Positions 15,906 to 24,563 are shown, numbered from the stretch's first letter. The stretch is 64,000 bases of DNA from Salinispirillum sp049115955 (GCA_049115955.1 JAGDZJ010000001.1:81588-145587), one strand, 5' to 3'. Notes: generated from the letters alone by a model not told the origin. Made by a program: numbers and translations.

Positions 15906-17294
15906 ATGAGTAAAATGATTCAATGCATCTCGCCAGTTGATGGCAGCGTCTACGCCGAACGACCTGCCATGAGTTTTGACGCAGCCAATCAGGCGGCGCT
16001 GGATGCCAAAGCGGCACAAAAAGATTGGGCCGCTTTGCCGCTTTCCGAGCGCGTGAAAAAAGTATTGGCTGGGGTAGAAAAGCTGAAAGCTATGAACCCC
16101 ACGTTAGTGGAAGAACTGGCTTGGCAGATGGGCCGTCCCACGCGCTATGGCGGTGAAATGGGGGGTATCGTTGAGCGTGCCGAGTACATGGCGAAGATCG
16201 CCGAAGAAGCACTGGCTCCGACGGTGGTTGAACAAAGCCCGCAGTTCAAGCGACGTATTGCGCGTGAGCCGGTCGGGGTGGTGTTTATCATCGCGCCGTG
16301 GAATTACCCCTTCATGACGGCCATTAATACACTGGTGCCGTCGTTGATTGCGGGTAATGCCGTGCTGCTCAAACACGCCAGCCAAACGTTGTTGGTGGGT
16401 GAGCGTTTGGCCGAAGCCTTTCATGCGGGCGGTGTGCCTGAAGCGGTTTTTCAGAATGTCTTTCTGGACCATGCTACGACCGAGGCTTTGATCAAAGAGC
16501 GCCATTTTGGCTTTGTGAACTTCACTGGCTCGGTAAACGGCGGCGCTGCCATTGAGCGGGCGGCGGCGGGCACCTTCACGGCGACGGGCCTTGAATTGGG
16601 GGGCAAAGACCCCGGCTATGTTCGGGCCGATGCCGATATTGAAGCAGCGGTGCCCGGATTAATGGATGGCGCGTTGTTCAATGCCGGCCAGTGCTGTTGT
16701 GGGATCGAGCGCATCTACGTGCACGCCAGTTTGTACGATGCCTTCGTTGAAAAAGCCGTTGCATGGACTAAGGAGCTGAAGCTGGGCAACCCCTTCGACG
16801 ACACCACCACGCTGGGCCCTATGGCCAATCAGCGCTTCGCCAAGGTCGTCCGAGAGCAAGTCGCTGAAGCGATCAGCAGCGGTGCTAAGGCGCTGATTGA
16901 TCCGGCACTGTTTCCTGCAGACGATGGCGGGGCTTATCTTGCGCCTCAGATTCTAGTGAACGTGAATCACACCATGAGGGTCATGCGTGAAGAAAGTTTT
17001 GGCCCGGTGGTGGGCATCATGCCTGTGCACTCTGATGATGAAGCCATCGAGTTAATGAACGATTCCCCTTATGGTTTGACGGCGTCCATCTGGACCGCTG
17101 ATTCAGACAAAGCGGCAGAGATCGGCGCTCAATTGCAAACCGGCACGGTGTTTATGAACCGCTGCGACTACCTCGACCCGGCTTTATGCTGGACGGGCTG
17201 TAAAGACACTGGCCGTGGCGCCGCATTGTCGTCGCTCGGTTATATGGCCGTGACCCGAGCCAAATCCTACCATCTGAAGGAGGCCACCCAATGA
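15906..17294 (+). CDS. NAD(P)-dependent aldehyde dehydrogenase
   Basis: The start at 15906 is chosen because GGAGGTAAAG lies just upstream; an in-frame ATG at 15855 lacks a site. 462 residues, the usual ALDH length. Catalytic features are N133 in APWNYP, E230 in LELGGKD and the nucleophile C264 in NAGQCCCG. It shares an ATGA overlap with the iron alcohol dehydrogenase. Together the two would take an alcohol to the acid via the aldehyde. The real substrate is unknown; a gamma-glutamylated amino aldehyde is my inference. Confidence 0.9.
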   Translation: MSKMIQCISPVDGSVYAERPAMSFDAANQAALDAKAAQKDWAALPLSERVKKVLAGVEKLKAMNPTLVEELAWQMGRPTRYGGEMGGIVERAEYMAKIAEEALAPTVVEQSPQFKRRIAREPVGVVFIIAPWNYPFMTAINTLVPSLIAGNAVLLKHASQTLLVGERLAEAFHAGGVPEAVFQNVFLDHATTEALIKERHFGFVNFTGSVNGGAAIERAAAGTFTATGLELGGKDPGYVRADADIEAAVPGLMDGALFNAGQCCCGIERIYVHASLYDAFVEKAVAWTKELKLGNPFDDTTTLGPMANQRFAKVVREQVAEAISSGAKALIDPALFPADDGGAYLAPQILVNVNHTMRVMREESFGPVVGIMPVHSDDEAIELMNDSPYGLTASIWTADSDKAAEIGAQLQTGTVFMNRCDYLDPALCWTGCKDTGRGAALSSLGYMAVTRAKSYHLKEATQ

Positions 17295-18439
17295 GCGTGC
17301 CGAACACCAACTGGTCGTACCCGACCAACATCAAATTCGGCTGTGGCCGCATTCAGGAATTAGCTGAGCATTGCAAGGCTGTCGGCATGTCGCGTCCGCT
17401 GTTGCTGACCGACAAGGCGCTGGCCAAATTGCCGATTACTCAAACCGCCTTAGATGTTTTGGAAAAAGCCGGTTTAGGGCGCGCGCTTTTTGGCGAGGTT
17501 GATCCCAATCCGACGGAGCAGAACCTTGAGGCTGGGTTGAAAGTATACCGAGACGGCGGTCACGACGGCGTGGTCGCCTTTGGTGGTGGCTCGGCACAGG
17601 ACTTAAGCAAACTGGTGGCATTGATGGTCGACCAGCCCGTATCTATCTGGGAGTTGGAAGACGTTGGTGACTGGTGGACGCGGGCCAATCCAAAGACCAT
17701 CGCGCCTATTGTAGCGGTGCCAACCACGGCGGGCACCGGCTCGGAAGTGGGCCGCGCGGGCGTGTTGACCAATTCAGTTACGCACCGCAAAAAAATCATC
17801 TTTCATCCGAAACTCTTACCTTCCATCACCCTCTGCGACCCGGAGTTGACCGTCGGCATGCCCGCAGCCATCACGGCGGGTACAGGTATGGATGCACTGG
17901 CCCATTGCCTCGAAGCCTACTGCTCACCGCACTACCACCCGATGAGTCAGGGCATCGCTCTTGAAGGTATGCGCTTGGTCTTTGAGAATCTGCAACGCGC
18001 TTACCATACGCCGAATGACCTCGAAGCCCGCGCCCACATGATGAGTGCCGCCGCCATGGGGGCGGTGGCTTTTCAAAAAGGACTGGGCGCCATGCACGCC
18101 CTTAGCCATCCTGTCGGTGCCGTGTATAACGCGCACCATGGCACTACCAACGCCACCGTGATGCCCATGGTGCTGGACTTCAACCGGTCCGCCATTGAGG
18201 AGAAAATTGAACGAGCCGCCGCTTATCTGGGCATAGCGGGTGGCTTCGACGGCTTCAAAACCAGAATTCTGGAATTTCGGTCTGAGTTTGGCATTCCTCA
18301 GTCCTTGTCTGAACTGGGCGTCGAGGCAGACCGTCTGGATGAGCTGACCGACATGGCACTGGAAGATCCGTCGTGCGGTGGCAACCCGATAGAAATGACG
18401 CGAGAAAATACCCGCGCCTTGTTCGAGGCGTGTCTGTAA
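17291..18439 (+). CDS. Iron-containing (group III) alcohol dehydrogenase
   Basis: 382 residues. NAD-binding GGGS at about 98-101; the iron ligands follow family spacing: D201, H205 (MDALAHCLEA), H269 and H283 (HPVGAVYNAHH). The start overlaps the ALDH stop (ATGA), with GGAGG eight bases upstream. It is the last gene of the operon beginning at 10314 and ends 36 bp before a convergent peroxiredoxin-like gene. The likely role is oxidation of the alcohol group of the imported or glutamylated substrate. Confidence 0.9.
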   Translation: MSVPNTNWSYPTNIKFGCGRIQELAEHCKAVGMSRPLLLTDKALAKLPITQTALDVLEKAGLGRALFGEVDPNPTEQNLEAGLKVYRDGGHDGVVAFGGGSAQDLSKLVALMVDQPVSIWELEDVGDWWTRANPKTIAPIVAVPTTAGTGSEVGRAGVLTNSVTHRKKIIFHPKLLPSITLCDPELTVGMPAAITAGTGMDALAHCLEAYCSPHYHPMSQGIALEGMRLVFENLQRAYHTPNDLEARAHMMSAAAMGAVAFQKGLGAMHALSHPVGAVYNAHHGTTNATVMPMVLDFNRSAIEEKIERAAAYLGIAGGFDGFKTRILEFRSEFGIPQSLSELGVEADRLDELTDMALEDPSCGGNPIEMTRENTRALFEACL

Positions 18440-18475
18440 CACAACTCTGCGCTTAGGGTGGCTAGCTGACTCCGC

Positions 18476-19009
18476 TTACAGAATAAGCTCGCCACGCGCT
18501 GGGTAGTCTTTCTCGACCACAAAGTCGATGGTCTTCAGCAGTGCAGCGAAATCAGGGCGGACAAAGGGCATCGACTGTATTGTACTAAAGTACAGGGTGC
18601 CGTCGGGACGCACTAAGAACAGTGCAGGCTCGGAAAACTGCGCAGGCTCTTCAATGCCAATGGACGTTTTGCCTTTTCCAGCCGACAGAAACAAACCCCA
18701 CTCCTGTGCCTGACTTAGCGCTAACCCGTAGCCCAACCTTAGGCCATCGAGCTTAATTTTTTCATGCGTCGCCTGGGCCCGTTCGGCACTGTCACTGCTC
18801 AATGCCACTACGGAGACTCCGCGCGCTTCAAATTCACTGCGCACTTCTTTCAATGAGCGCAGATAAGACATGCAGATCGGACAGTGATGGCCACGATAAA
18901 AAACCAACAGGGTGAAGTGCTCGGGCTGCTCGTTCGACAGATCAAACTGCCCGCCACCGATCAATGGAACCTGTAACCTAGGTACGGGTTGGCGTGGAAT
19001 TAAACTCAT
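18476..19009 (-). CDS. Peroxiredoxin-like (AhpC/TSA-type redoxin) protein
   Basis: Start at 19009 (GAGGA seven bases upstream) rather than 19057; 177 residues. It has a thioredoxin fold with a CXXC pair, C43 and C46 in YRGHHCPICMSYL, followed by the LKEVRSEFEARGVSVVALSSDS region typical of peroxiredoxins. Probably a thiol peroxidase or disulfide reductase in the cytoplasm. It diverges from an AraC-type gene, and such pairs are often regulator and target. An inverted repeat lies in its upstream region. Confidence 0.85.
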   Translation of the reverse strand: MSLIPRQPVPRLQVPLIGGGQFDLSNEQPEHFTLLVFYRGHHCPICMSYLRSLKEVRSEFEARGVSVVALSSDSAERAQATHEKIKLDGLRLGYGLALSQAQEWGLFLSAGKGKTSIGIEEPAQFSEPALFLVRPDGTLYFSTIQSMPFVRPDFAALLKTIDFVVEKDYPARGELIL

Positions 19010-19039
19010 CGGTAAATCCTCATGCAGCATCAGTAGTGT

Positions 19040-19059
19040 GAGTGCATAGCTCAGCACTC
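19040..19059. promoter_or_regulatory. Inverted repeat upstream of the peroxiredoxin-like gene
   Basis: GAGTGC (19040-19045) and GCACTC (19054-19059) form a perfect 6-bp inverted repeat with 8 bases between. It is 31 bp upstream of the peroxiredoxin start, in the region divergent to the AraC gene. A second small palindrome, GTATTTCAATAC-like, follows at about 19060-19072 and overlaps TATAGT, a possible -10 on the minus strand. Confidence 0.4.
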
Positions 19060-19136
19060 GTATTTCAATACTATAATGAACTTTTTGATCTATTATGTTC
19101 TTATTATCTAACTATTTGTTTAAATCGAGGCTGTCT

Positions 19137-19877
19137 ATGGACCGTCTGACCACGCTCTTACGCTTATCACTGCCATACATTTCAGAGGACCCTGCGAACG
19201 CTGCAGGCTTTCTGGTGTTGGATCATGAAACAAGATCGGTGCGTTGGCGCCTTCGTGCCCAGCCCTCTCTACCTATGCTGGCTATAAGTTTCCGACAGCG
19301 TCATGCGCCTCTAGCCTATGCGCTGCACGACAACCTAGTTATGTCGTGGGCAGAAAATCCCGAGCTGTCAGCGCTGGTGAGTCTTTTATCCGCCGAATTA
19401 GCGAGCTCGCGTTGCGGTGGCGGCATGATGCGACAGCATCTGGCAGAGGTCATACTGATCCAGTTACTGCGCACGGTATTAGAACAGCAACAAGCGCCTG
19501 CTGGCCTGCTGGCCGGTTTGGCTCATCCACAGATCGCGCGAGCGCTGGTGGCATTGCACGATCACCCGGAACAAGGTTGGACTGTAGAGCGACTGGCCGA
19601 ACACGCTGCCATGTCTCGCTCTGCCTTCATAGAGCATTTTCGGCGTATTACAGGTGAGCCACCCGGCAGTTATATAGCGCGTTGGAAATTACTCACGGCC
19701 CAACGTCACCTGGTGCAGGGCAACACAGTGGCTCAAGCCGCTCGCCAGGCGGGCTACTCGGGGCCTACAGCGCTGACTCGCGCCTATCGCCACCATTTTG
19801 GATGCTCGCCAAAACATCACAAGACCATCTTAGGTGATGCTGGAATGCCGGTACCCCCGCCGGAGGCAGTCGCATGA
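19137..19877 (+). CDS. AraC family transcriptional regulator
   Basis: The ATG at 19137 after GAGGCTGTCT is preferred over 19095; 246 residues. The N-terminal part resembles the cupin_6 sensor of AraC proteins. The C-terminal double helix-turn-helix runs from about 150 to 240, with LAEHAAMSRSAFIEHFRR and ARQAGYSGPTALTRAYRHHFG. It diverges from the peroxiredoxin-like gene, its probable target, and overlaps the retropepsin gene by ATGA. Confidence 0.88.
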   Translation: MDRLTTLLRLSLPYISEDPANAAGFLVLDHETRSVRWRLRAQPSLPMLAISFRQRHAPLAYALHDNLVMSWAENPELSALVSLLSAELASSRCGGGMMRQHLAEVILIQLLRTVLEQQQAPAGLLAGLAHPQIARALVALHDHPEQGWTVERLAEHAAMSRSAFIEHFRRITGEPPGSYIARWKLLTAQRHLVQGNTVAQAARQAGYSGPTALTRAYRHHFGCSPKHHKTILGDAGMPVPPPEAVA

Positions 19878-20404
19878 AGCTCTACCGTAACTGCATGCGT
19901 GGTGTATCCAACCTCGGCTTGTTAATGACACTGCTCGCATGGCTTTCCATCGCCGGTTTGCTGGCCCTGCTGTTTCAAGACCAGCTGGAACGTTTTTGGA
20001 ACCCCAATGCGCAAGTGCGCTCAATTCAACAAGGGCCTACGGTAGAGGTTATTCTGCAACCCAATCGGCAAGGGCACTATGTAGCAACCGGACGCATCAA
20101 CGGGGAACGGGTTGAGTTCCTACTCGACACTGGCGCTACGCAGGTGGCTATTCCGCCTCAAGTCGCAGAACGACTTCAATTGCAACGCGGACAAGCGTTT
20201 CAAGTACAGACCGCGAATGGTATCGCTACGGCCTACGCCACCGAAATCCGGACGTTACAACTGGGGGATATTGAACTTGAACGCGTGGGCGCTCATATTT
20301 CACCGGGGCTGGAAGGTGAGACTATTTTGTTGGGTATGAGTGCACTGGAACAGTTGGATTGGAGCAGACAAGGCGGTGAGCTGCGCTTGCGTTACAATAA
20401 TTAA
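19874..20404 (+). CDS. Membrane-anchored retropepsin-like aspartic protease (TIGR02281 type)
   Basis: 176 residues: one membrane helix (about 15-34), a linker, then a single-lobe aspartic protease domain with the catalytic motif LDTGAT (D85, T86, G87) and a downstream LGMSAL motif. It probably acts as a dimer in the periplasm. The start overlaps the AraC stop (ATGA), so the two are co-translated. The substrate is unknown. Its stop codon is the first base of a 124-bp quasi-palindrome. Confidence 0.86.
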   Translation: MKLYRNCMRGVSNLGLLMTLLAWLSIAGLLALLFQDQLERFWNPNAQVRSIQQGPTVEVILQPNRQGHYVATGRINGERVEFLLDTGATQVAIPPQVAERLQLQRGQAFQVQTANGIATAYATEIRTLQLGDIELERVGAHISPGLEGETILLGMSALEQLDWSRQGGELRLRYNN

Positions 20405-20525
20405 AAACCTCCTTTGCTCAATCTGGCGTTGTTAAAAAAGCTCTCAAATCGCTCGTTTACGTGCAGTAAACTCGACTCTTTTCGACCTTTTTTGCCTAGC
20501 CAGCTTGTCGCCTCTGAGGTTTTTA
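20402..20525. repeat. 124-bp quasi-palindrome after the retropepsin gene
   Basis: TAAAAACCTC (20402-20411) is matched by GAGGTTTTTA (20516-20525). Further matching blocks inside are CTGGC/GCCAG, AAAAAAG/CTTTTTT and TCTCAAA/TTTTCGA-like. The centre is a hairpin GTTTAC-GTGCA-GTAAAC (20455-20471). The outer arm overlaps the retropepsin stop codon. It looks like a dispersed structured repeat or a bidirectional terminator. It is not related in sequence to elements A-D. Confidence 0.75.
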
Positions 20526-20552
20526 GGTGTTACCTGAAATCAGATATCCCCG

Positions 20553-20582
20553 AAAAAAAAAAGGCCACCCCAAGGGGGTGGC
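20553..20582 (-). terminator. Intrinsic terminator of the Spy-like gene
   Basis: Read on the minus strand: GCCACCCC, short loop, GGGGTGGC, followed by a run of ten T. It lies 35 bp past the stop codon of the Spy-like gene. Confidence 0.93.
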
Positions 20583-20616
20583 AAGAGGGATGAATCTTAA
20601 AGTACTAAAACGGATG

Positions 20617-21081
20617 TTACATATCCCCTTCGGGGCGACCGTGACCATCGCCCATACGTCCACCACGCATATGCCCGCGTGCGTCGTGCGATGGCATGTG
20701 CGCGTTCATGTAAGTCAGCAGCCCGTCGATTTGCTCTGGGCGAAGAACAGTACCTAGTTCATCAGACAACAAGGTATTCATCTGTGCGCGACGTTCCGCA
20801 ATGTCTTCTGCGCTCGGGCGCGACCGCTCGGAGCGTGGCGTATCCTTCATCTCTGCACGCATGGCATCACGCTGTTCAGTCATGACTCGGCGCATAATTT
20901 CATGAACTTGCGTTTGCTGTTCTTCGGTAATGTCCAACTGATCAGCAATGTAGTTCATCGACATAGCACCACGCATGCCTTGGCGCTGGCCTTCATGAGC
21001 CACGGCTTGCGTTGAACCAATGGCGATGAACAAGCCAAGGGTGGCAGCCAGTAGAGTTTTCGAATAACTGGAAGTTTTCAT
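20617..21081 (-). CDS. Spy/CpxP-like periplasmic stress protein
   Basis: Start at 21081 after AGGAG; 154 residues. The signal peptide ends at about AVA-HEG. The mature protein is helical, charged and Met/His/Gly-rich, with two LTXXQ-like segments (LDITEEQQTQV and LRPEQIDGLL) typical of Spy/CpxP. The C-terminus is His/Gly/Met-rich and may bind metal. It lies downstream of baeR on the same strand but has its own upstream region, with a BaeR-box-like site. The family acts as a chaperone or feedback regulator under envelope stress. Confidence 0.85.
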   Translation of the reverse strand: MKTSSYSKTLLAATLGLFIAIGSTQAVAHEGQRQGMRGAMSMNYIADQLDITEEQQTQVHEIMRRVMTEQRDAMRAEMKDTPRSERSRPSAEDIAERRAQMNTLLSDELGTVLRPEQIDGLLTYMNAHMPSHDARGHMRGGRMGDGHGRPEGDM

Positions 21082-21171
21082 GATGACGCTCCTAATGAAT
21101 GAAGTGCCGCCAGAGCTCATGCCCTTATAAGGTTCTCTCTGGCGATGTGGTCATCATCTCCCCCAAAAGCG

Positions 21172-21189
21172 CAGAAAATATGGAGACAG
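21172..21189 (-). promoter_or_regulatory. BaeR-box-like site upstream of the Spy-like gene
   Basis: On the minus strand the sequence CTGTCTCCATATTTTCTG contains TCTCCAT followed by an AT-rich half. This resembles the E. coli BaeR box as I recall it (TCTCCAT then ATTGGC). It lies about 90 bp before the Spy-like start, with TTATAA (about 21126) as a possible -10. E. coli spy is a BaeR target, which supports the reading. Confidence 0.42.
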
Positions 21190-21218
21190 TGTGCATTACA
21201 AAGGGTTTACGTGACCTG

Positions 21219-21911
21219 TTACATGATTGGCAAAATAGGCTCGTATTTATACCCAGCGCCATACACCGAGCGCACAAACTGATGTTCAGCATGCAGCGCA
21301 TTCAGTTTCCGGCGCAGGTTTTTAATGTGGCTGTCGATGGTGCGGTCATTGACCAAGCGCCGGTCGGGATAGGCCTGATCCATCAGTTGCTCGCGGGTGA
21401 AAATACGTCCGGGGGAACCCACCATCACTTGCAGTAAACGCATTTCCACAGCCGTTAACTCCACGCTCCGCTCACCTACCCGCAACAGATTATGATTCGG
21501 TTCAACCACCAAGCTAATCGAAGTCAGCTCATCGGGAACCGCCATACGGCGCAGCACGGCTTTAACGCGTGCCACAACTTCTCGAGGGCTGTAAGGCTTG
21601 CACACGTAGTCGTCGGCTCCCAGTTCCAAGCCCAGCAAGCGGTCTATTTCTTCCACCCGTGCCGTGGTCATGATGATGGGTGTTTGGCTTGGTTGTTGGT
21701 TCTTTTGGCGAATCTGTCGACACAGCGTTAAACCATCTACGTTGGGTAACATCAGATCCAAGATGATCAGATCTGGAGAATTCCCGGCCAGCCACGGCAT
21801 GACATCAGCTCCGTCACCGCACACGTGAGTGTCAAAGCCTTCGCGCGCTAAATAGTCACTCAACACCTGCGCCAGCTTGGGCTCGTCTTCTACGACCAGT
21901 ATCTGCGCCAT
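21219..21911 (-). CDS. baeR: BaeR-type response regulator
   Basis: 230 residues, OmpR class. The receiver is intact: acids E8/D9, phospho-acceptor D52 in LIILDLMLP, T83 and K105. The winged-helix domain has the BaeR-like stretch RIFTREQLMDQAY with DRTIDSHIKNLRRKL. It follows baeS by 2 bp. The Spy-like gene next door is the expected target. BaeR is preferred over CpxR because of the NDRTIDSHI region and the neighbours. Confidence 0.87.
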   Translation of the reverse strand: MAQILVVEDEPKLAQVLSDYLAREGFDTHVCGDGADVMPWLAGNSPDLIILDLMLPNVDGLTLCRQIRQKNQQPSQTPIIMTTARVEEIDRLLGLELGADDYVCKPYSPREVVARVKAVLRRMAVPDELTSISLVVEPNHNLLRVGERSVELTAVEMRLLQVMVGSPGRIFTREQLMDQAYPDRRLVNDRTIDSHIKNLRRKLNALHAEHQFVRSVYGAGYKYEPILPIM

Positions 21912-21913
21912 AT

Positions 21914-23332
21914 TTATGCTCCTTTATCCAGCACCGAAACGGCGCCAGCACTTGTGCGTGGTAGCCGAATACACACGCTCAAGCCGCCCAATTCCGATGC
22001 CCTGGCTTCCACCGTGCCACCATGCGCCTGCACCACACTCTGCACAATGGCCAAGCCCAAGCCTGAACCGCCGGACTCCCGGTTGCGGGAAGCATCTACG
22101 CGATACAGTCGGTCGAACACTTTGGATAATTCACCCGCTGGCACGCCGGGAGAGGAGTCGCTCCATTCGAGCAATATCGCATCGGGCTCTTCGGTCAGGC
22201 GCAGGCGCAAGCGTCCGGGCTGTTCAGCATTGGCGGCGGTGTATTTCACGCTATTGGAGAGCAGATTAGTCCAAAGCTGCGTCAGCCGTTGCGCGTCCCC
22301 ATTAATGACCACGGAGGTCGCCGGCAATTCATCCATTAGCTGTAAATGGTGCCGGGTCAATGTGATGGCCTGCTGTGCTAGCATGGCGCGTAAATGCGCT
22401 ACCACGTCCATGGGCGCGAAGCGGTAGCTTAATGCGCCTGCGTCCGACAATGACAACTGGTGCAGGTCATTCACCAAACCGTTTAAGCGGGCAATTTCCT
22501 GCTGCAAAGATGTAATGGCGTTGGCATCCAGCGGCCGAATACCATCCTGCAAGGCTTCAAGCTCGCTTTTTAGGACTGCAATAGGGGTTCGCAGTTCGTG
22601 CGAAATATCCGCAATCCACTGCTGACGGGCTTGTTGGTTATGCTGCAATACCTTTGCTAGGCGATTGAAGTCTTGTGCCAGATCGGCGAGTTCATCCGAG
22701 CCCTGAACGGGTAACTGAACGTCGTAATCGCCTTGGGTCAGCGCATGAGTAGCTTTCTTTAAGCGCGTGACCGGGCGCAATAGAATAGCCGCTGCAGGAA
22801 TACTGATAGCCGCCGCCAGCACCAAAGCCACCAGCCCCACCCAGCGGGTTTGTCGACGATGTTGATCGGCGAACACGCCATCCAGCTCGGACATCACGCG
22901 TACTTGATTGGGAAAGCCCAAACTCCCTACCAACACACCGTCACTAATGACGGGTATCCAGCTCATTGAACTGGCGGGTGAAGGGCTGCCGAGCAGGCGT
23001 TGACCTTGGGCATCACGGACTTGCAGTACAACAATAGCGCCGCGCGATGAGTGCGATGGTCTGCTGTCGCGGCGAGAGACCATGAGCGACTGCTGCCAAC
23101 GCAGCCATTGACGCACATCTGTCGAATTAAGCCAGTCCCAGTTGCCCTGTTGGGCATATTCCTCAGCCAACAGCTCTGCTAACGGCTCTAACCGCTGGCG
23201 TTGAGATTCCTCTACATAACGCGAAAACCCGACATTAAATACGCGCGTATTGGCCCCAACAATGGCCAAGCTCAATAGCGCATTAGCCAATAGGATGACG
23301 GCAAATAGTTTGTATCGGAGGCGAATTTTCAT
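21914..23332 (-). CDS. baeS: BaeS-type sensor histidine kinase
   Basis: 472 residues. Membrane segments at about 8-28 and 163-185 bracket a periplasmic sensor of about 135 residues. Then come a HAMP domain (about 186-238), a dimerisation domain with the phospho-accepting H245 in DISHELRTP, and an ATPase domain with N, GVP and GGSGLGLAIV motifs. It is the first gene of the baeS-baeR unit. It probably senses envelope damage. Confidence 0.88.
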   Translation of the reverse strand: MKIRLRYKLFAVILLANALLSLAIVGANTRVFNVGFSRYVEESQRQRLEPLAELLAEEYAQQGNWDWLNSTDVRQWLRWQQSLMVSRRDSRPSHSSRGAIVVLQVRDAQGQRLLGSPSPASSMSWIPVISDGVLVGSLGFPNQVRVMSELDGVFADQHRRQTRWVGLVALVLAAAISIPAAAILLRPVTRLKKATHALTQGDYDVQLPVQGSDELADLAQDFNRLAKVLQHNQQARQQWIADISHELRTPIAVLKSELEALQDGIRPLDANAITSLQQEIARLNGLVNDLHQLSLSDAGALSYRFAPMDVVAHLRAMLAQQAITLTRHHLQLMDELPATSVVINGDAQRLTQLWTNLLSNSVKYTAANAEQPGRLRLRLTEEPDAILLEWSDSSPGVPAGELSKVFDRLYRVDASRNRESGGSGLGLAIVQSVVQAHGGTVEARASELGGLSVCIRLPRTSAGAVSVLDKGA

Positions 23333-23423
23333 ACCGAGGGCCTGCGTATCAAATGCGCCATTCTAACGCGACAATGTGCAGGCAATATGCAGAATACTTG
23401 TACGTGGTGCAAGCAGCGCCGTG

Positions 23424-24437
23424 TTATCTCATATAGCGCTGGTACTTGGTGGCTTTCAACTGAGTAATGTCTAGCCATAGCAAGCCGTCTAAGCAACCAC
23501 CAAAATCTTCGTCAACATTATAGGCACAGAACCACAGTCCACCGGGCTCACACAGCTCGCTGTATTGCTTGTACAGTGTCGGAATGGCTACCCCCATTGT
23601 TTTCAGTTCTGCTTTGAGCTGACGAAATTCAGTCGCATAGTCGGTTGCTAATTTAGTACCGCCAAACTCAATGCTGCGTTGATACTTGCGGGGTATATGA
23701 TAAGGGTTGCGCGCTTCAGCGAGCGGGGCTCCCTGCCAGCCAAAATGCGCGGTGTAAAAAGCCACCAGCAAAGCGCGCGCGCGTTCCGGTAAGTCGGCAC
23801 TCACTGACACTGGCCCAAAGAGGTAACGGACTTCTGGATGCACGCGTAAAAAAGCGCCAATACCCTGCCAAAGATAATGCAGGCTACGCGACCCCCAGTA
23901 CTTGGGCTGAACGAAGCTTCGTCCAAGTTCCAAGGCCTGCGATAATTGGCCAGTCATGGCGCTACTGAAATGAAACAATGTGCTGCTGTAGAAAGCCGTC
24001 TCGTCGCGGCTGGCCATAATACGACTGCCCAGCCCAAAACGGTAAGCGCCGACTATTTCCTGAGTTTGTGCATCCCACAGAATCAAATGCTGGTAATACA
24101 AGTCGTAAGTATCGGTATCCAGTGGCTGACCCGTACCCTCACCGACAGCACGAAACGACAACTCACGTAAACGCCCTATTTCCCGCAGCAGCGGCGTCTC
24201 GCGCGATGTGGACCACAACAAAATCTCTTTGCCGTCTTGTGTTTTACCGAGCGAACGCGCCAGAGCCAGCTCATACAAAATATCGTCGACCGCAATGGGT
24301 TCAATCAACGGCTTAACAAAGCGCAACCGCGTCAGGGTGCGACTGATGCGCTGTGTTTGATGCCGCAACCAACGGACGGGATTGGACGAGGGTAACTTTG
24401 AAGTATGCGTTGTGCGGGACGATGGCAAAGCGGTCAT
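23424..24437 (-). CDS. GNAT-type N-acyltransferase, OlsB/hemolysin-like
   Basis: 337 residues. The central region (about 75-230) has the OlsB/putative-hemolysin signature: LRELSFR near 90, a LILWD strand, IVGAYR, LELGRSFV and the YLFGPVSVS strand. Relatives are acyl-ACP-dependent N-acyltransferases such as the one that makes lyso-ornithine lipid. The partner O-acyltransferase (OlsA) is not in the window, so the product is uncertain. The start codon context is weak. Single-gene unit. Confidence 0.72.
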   Translation of the reverse strand: MTALPSSRTTHTSKLPSSNPVRWLRHQTQRISRTLTRLRFVKPLIEPIAVDDILYELALARSLGKTQDGKEILLWSTSRETPLLREIGRLRELSFRAVGEGTGQPLDTDTYDLYYQHLILWDAQTQEIVGAYRFGLGSRIMASRDETAFYSSTLFHFSSAMTGQLSQALELGRSFVQPKYWGSRSLHYLWQGIGAFLRVHPEVRYLFGPVSVSADLPERARALLVAFYTAHFGWQGAPLAEARNPYHIPRKYQRSIEFGGTKLATDYATEFRQLKAELKTMGVAIPTLYKQYSELCEPGGLWFCAYNVDEDFGGCLDGLLWLDITQLKATKYQRYMR

Positions 24438-24507
24438 CTGTTCAACACCGAATCAAAAGATGCGTCCAGCTTAGTATCAGCGAATGACCAATTGATGTCG
24501 GCACGAT

Positions 24508-24549
24508 GAACAGATTGTGGCAGTTGAACAGATTGTGGCAGTTGAACAG
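24508..24549. repeat. 18-bp tandem repeat, 2.3 copies
   Basis: The unit GAACAGATTGTGGCAGTT occurs at 24508-24525 and 24526-24543 without change, followed by GAACAG. It lies in the 126-bp gap between the TetR gene end and the acyltransferase start. It could be a slippage tract or a repeated binding site in the acyltransferase promoter region. Confidence 0.85.
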
Positions 24550-24563
24550 GGCCCTGAGGATTT

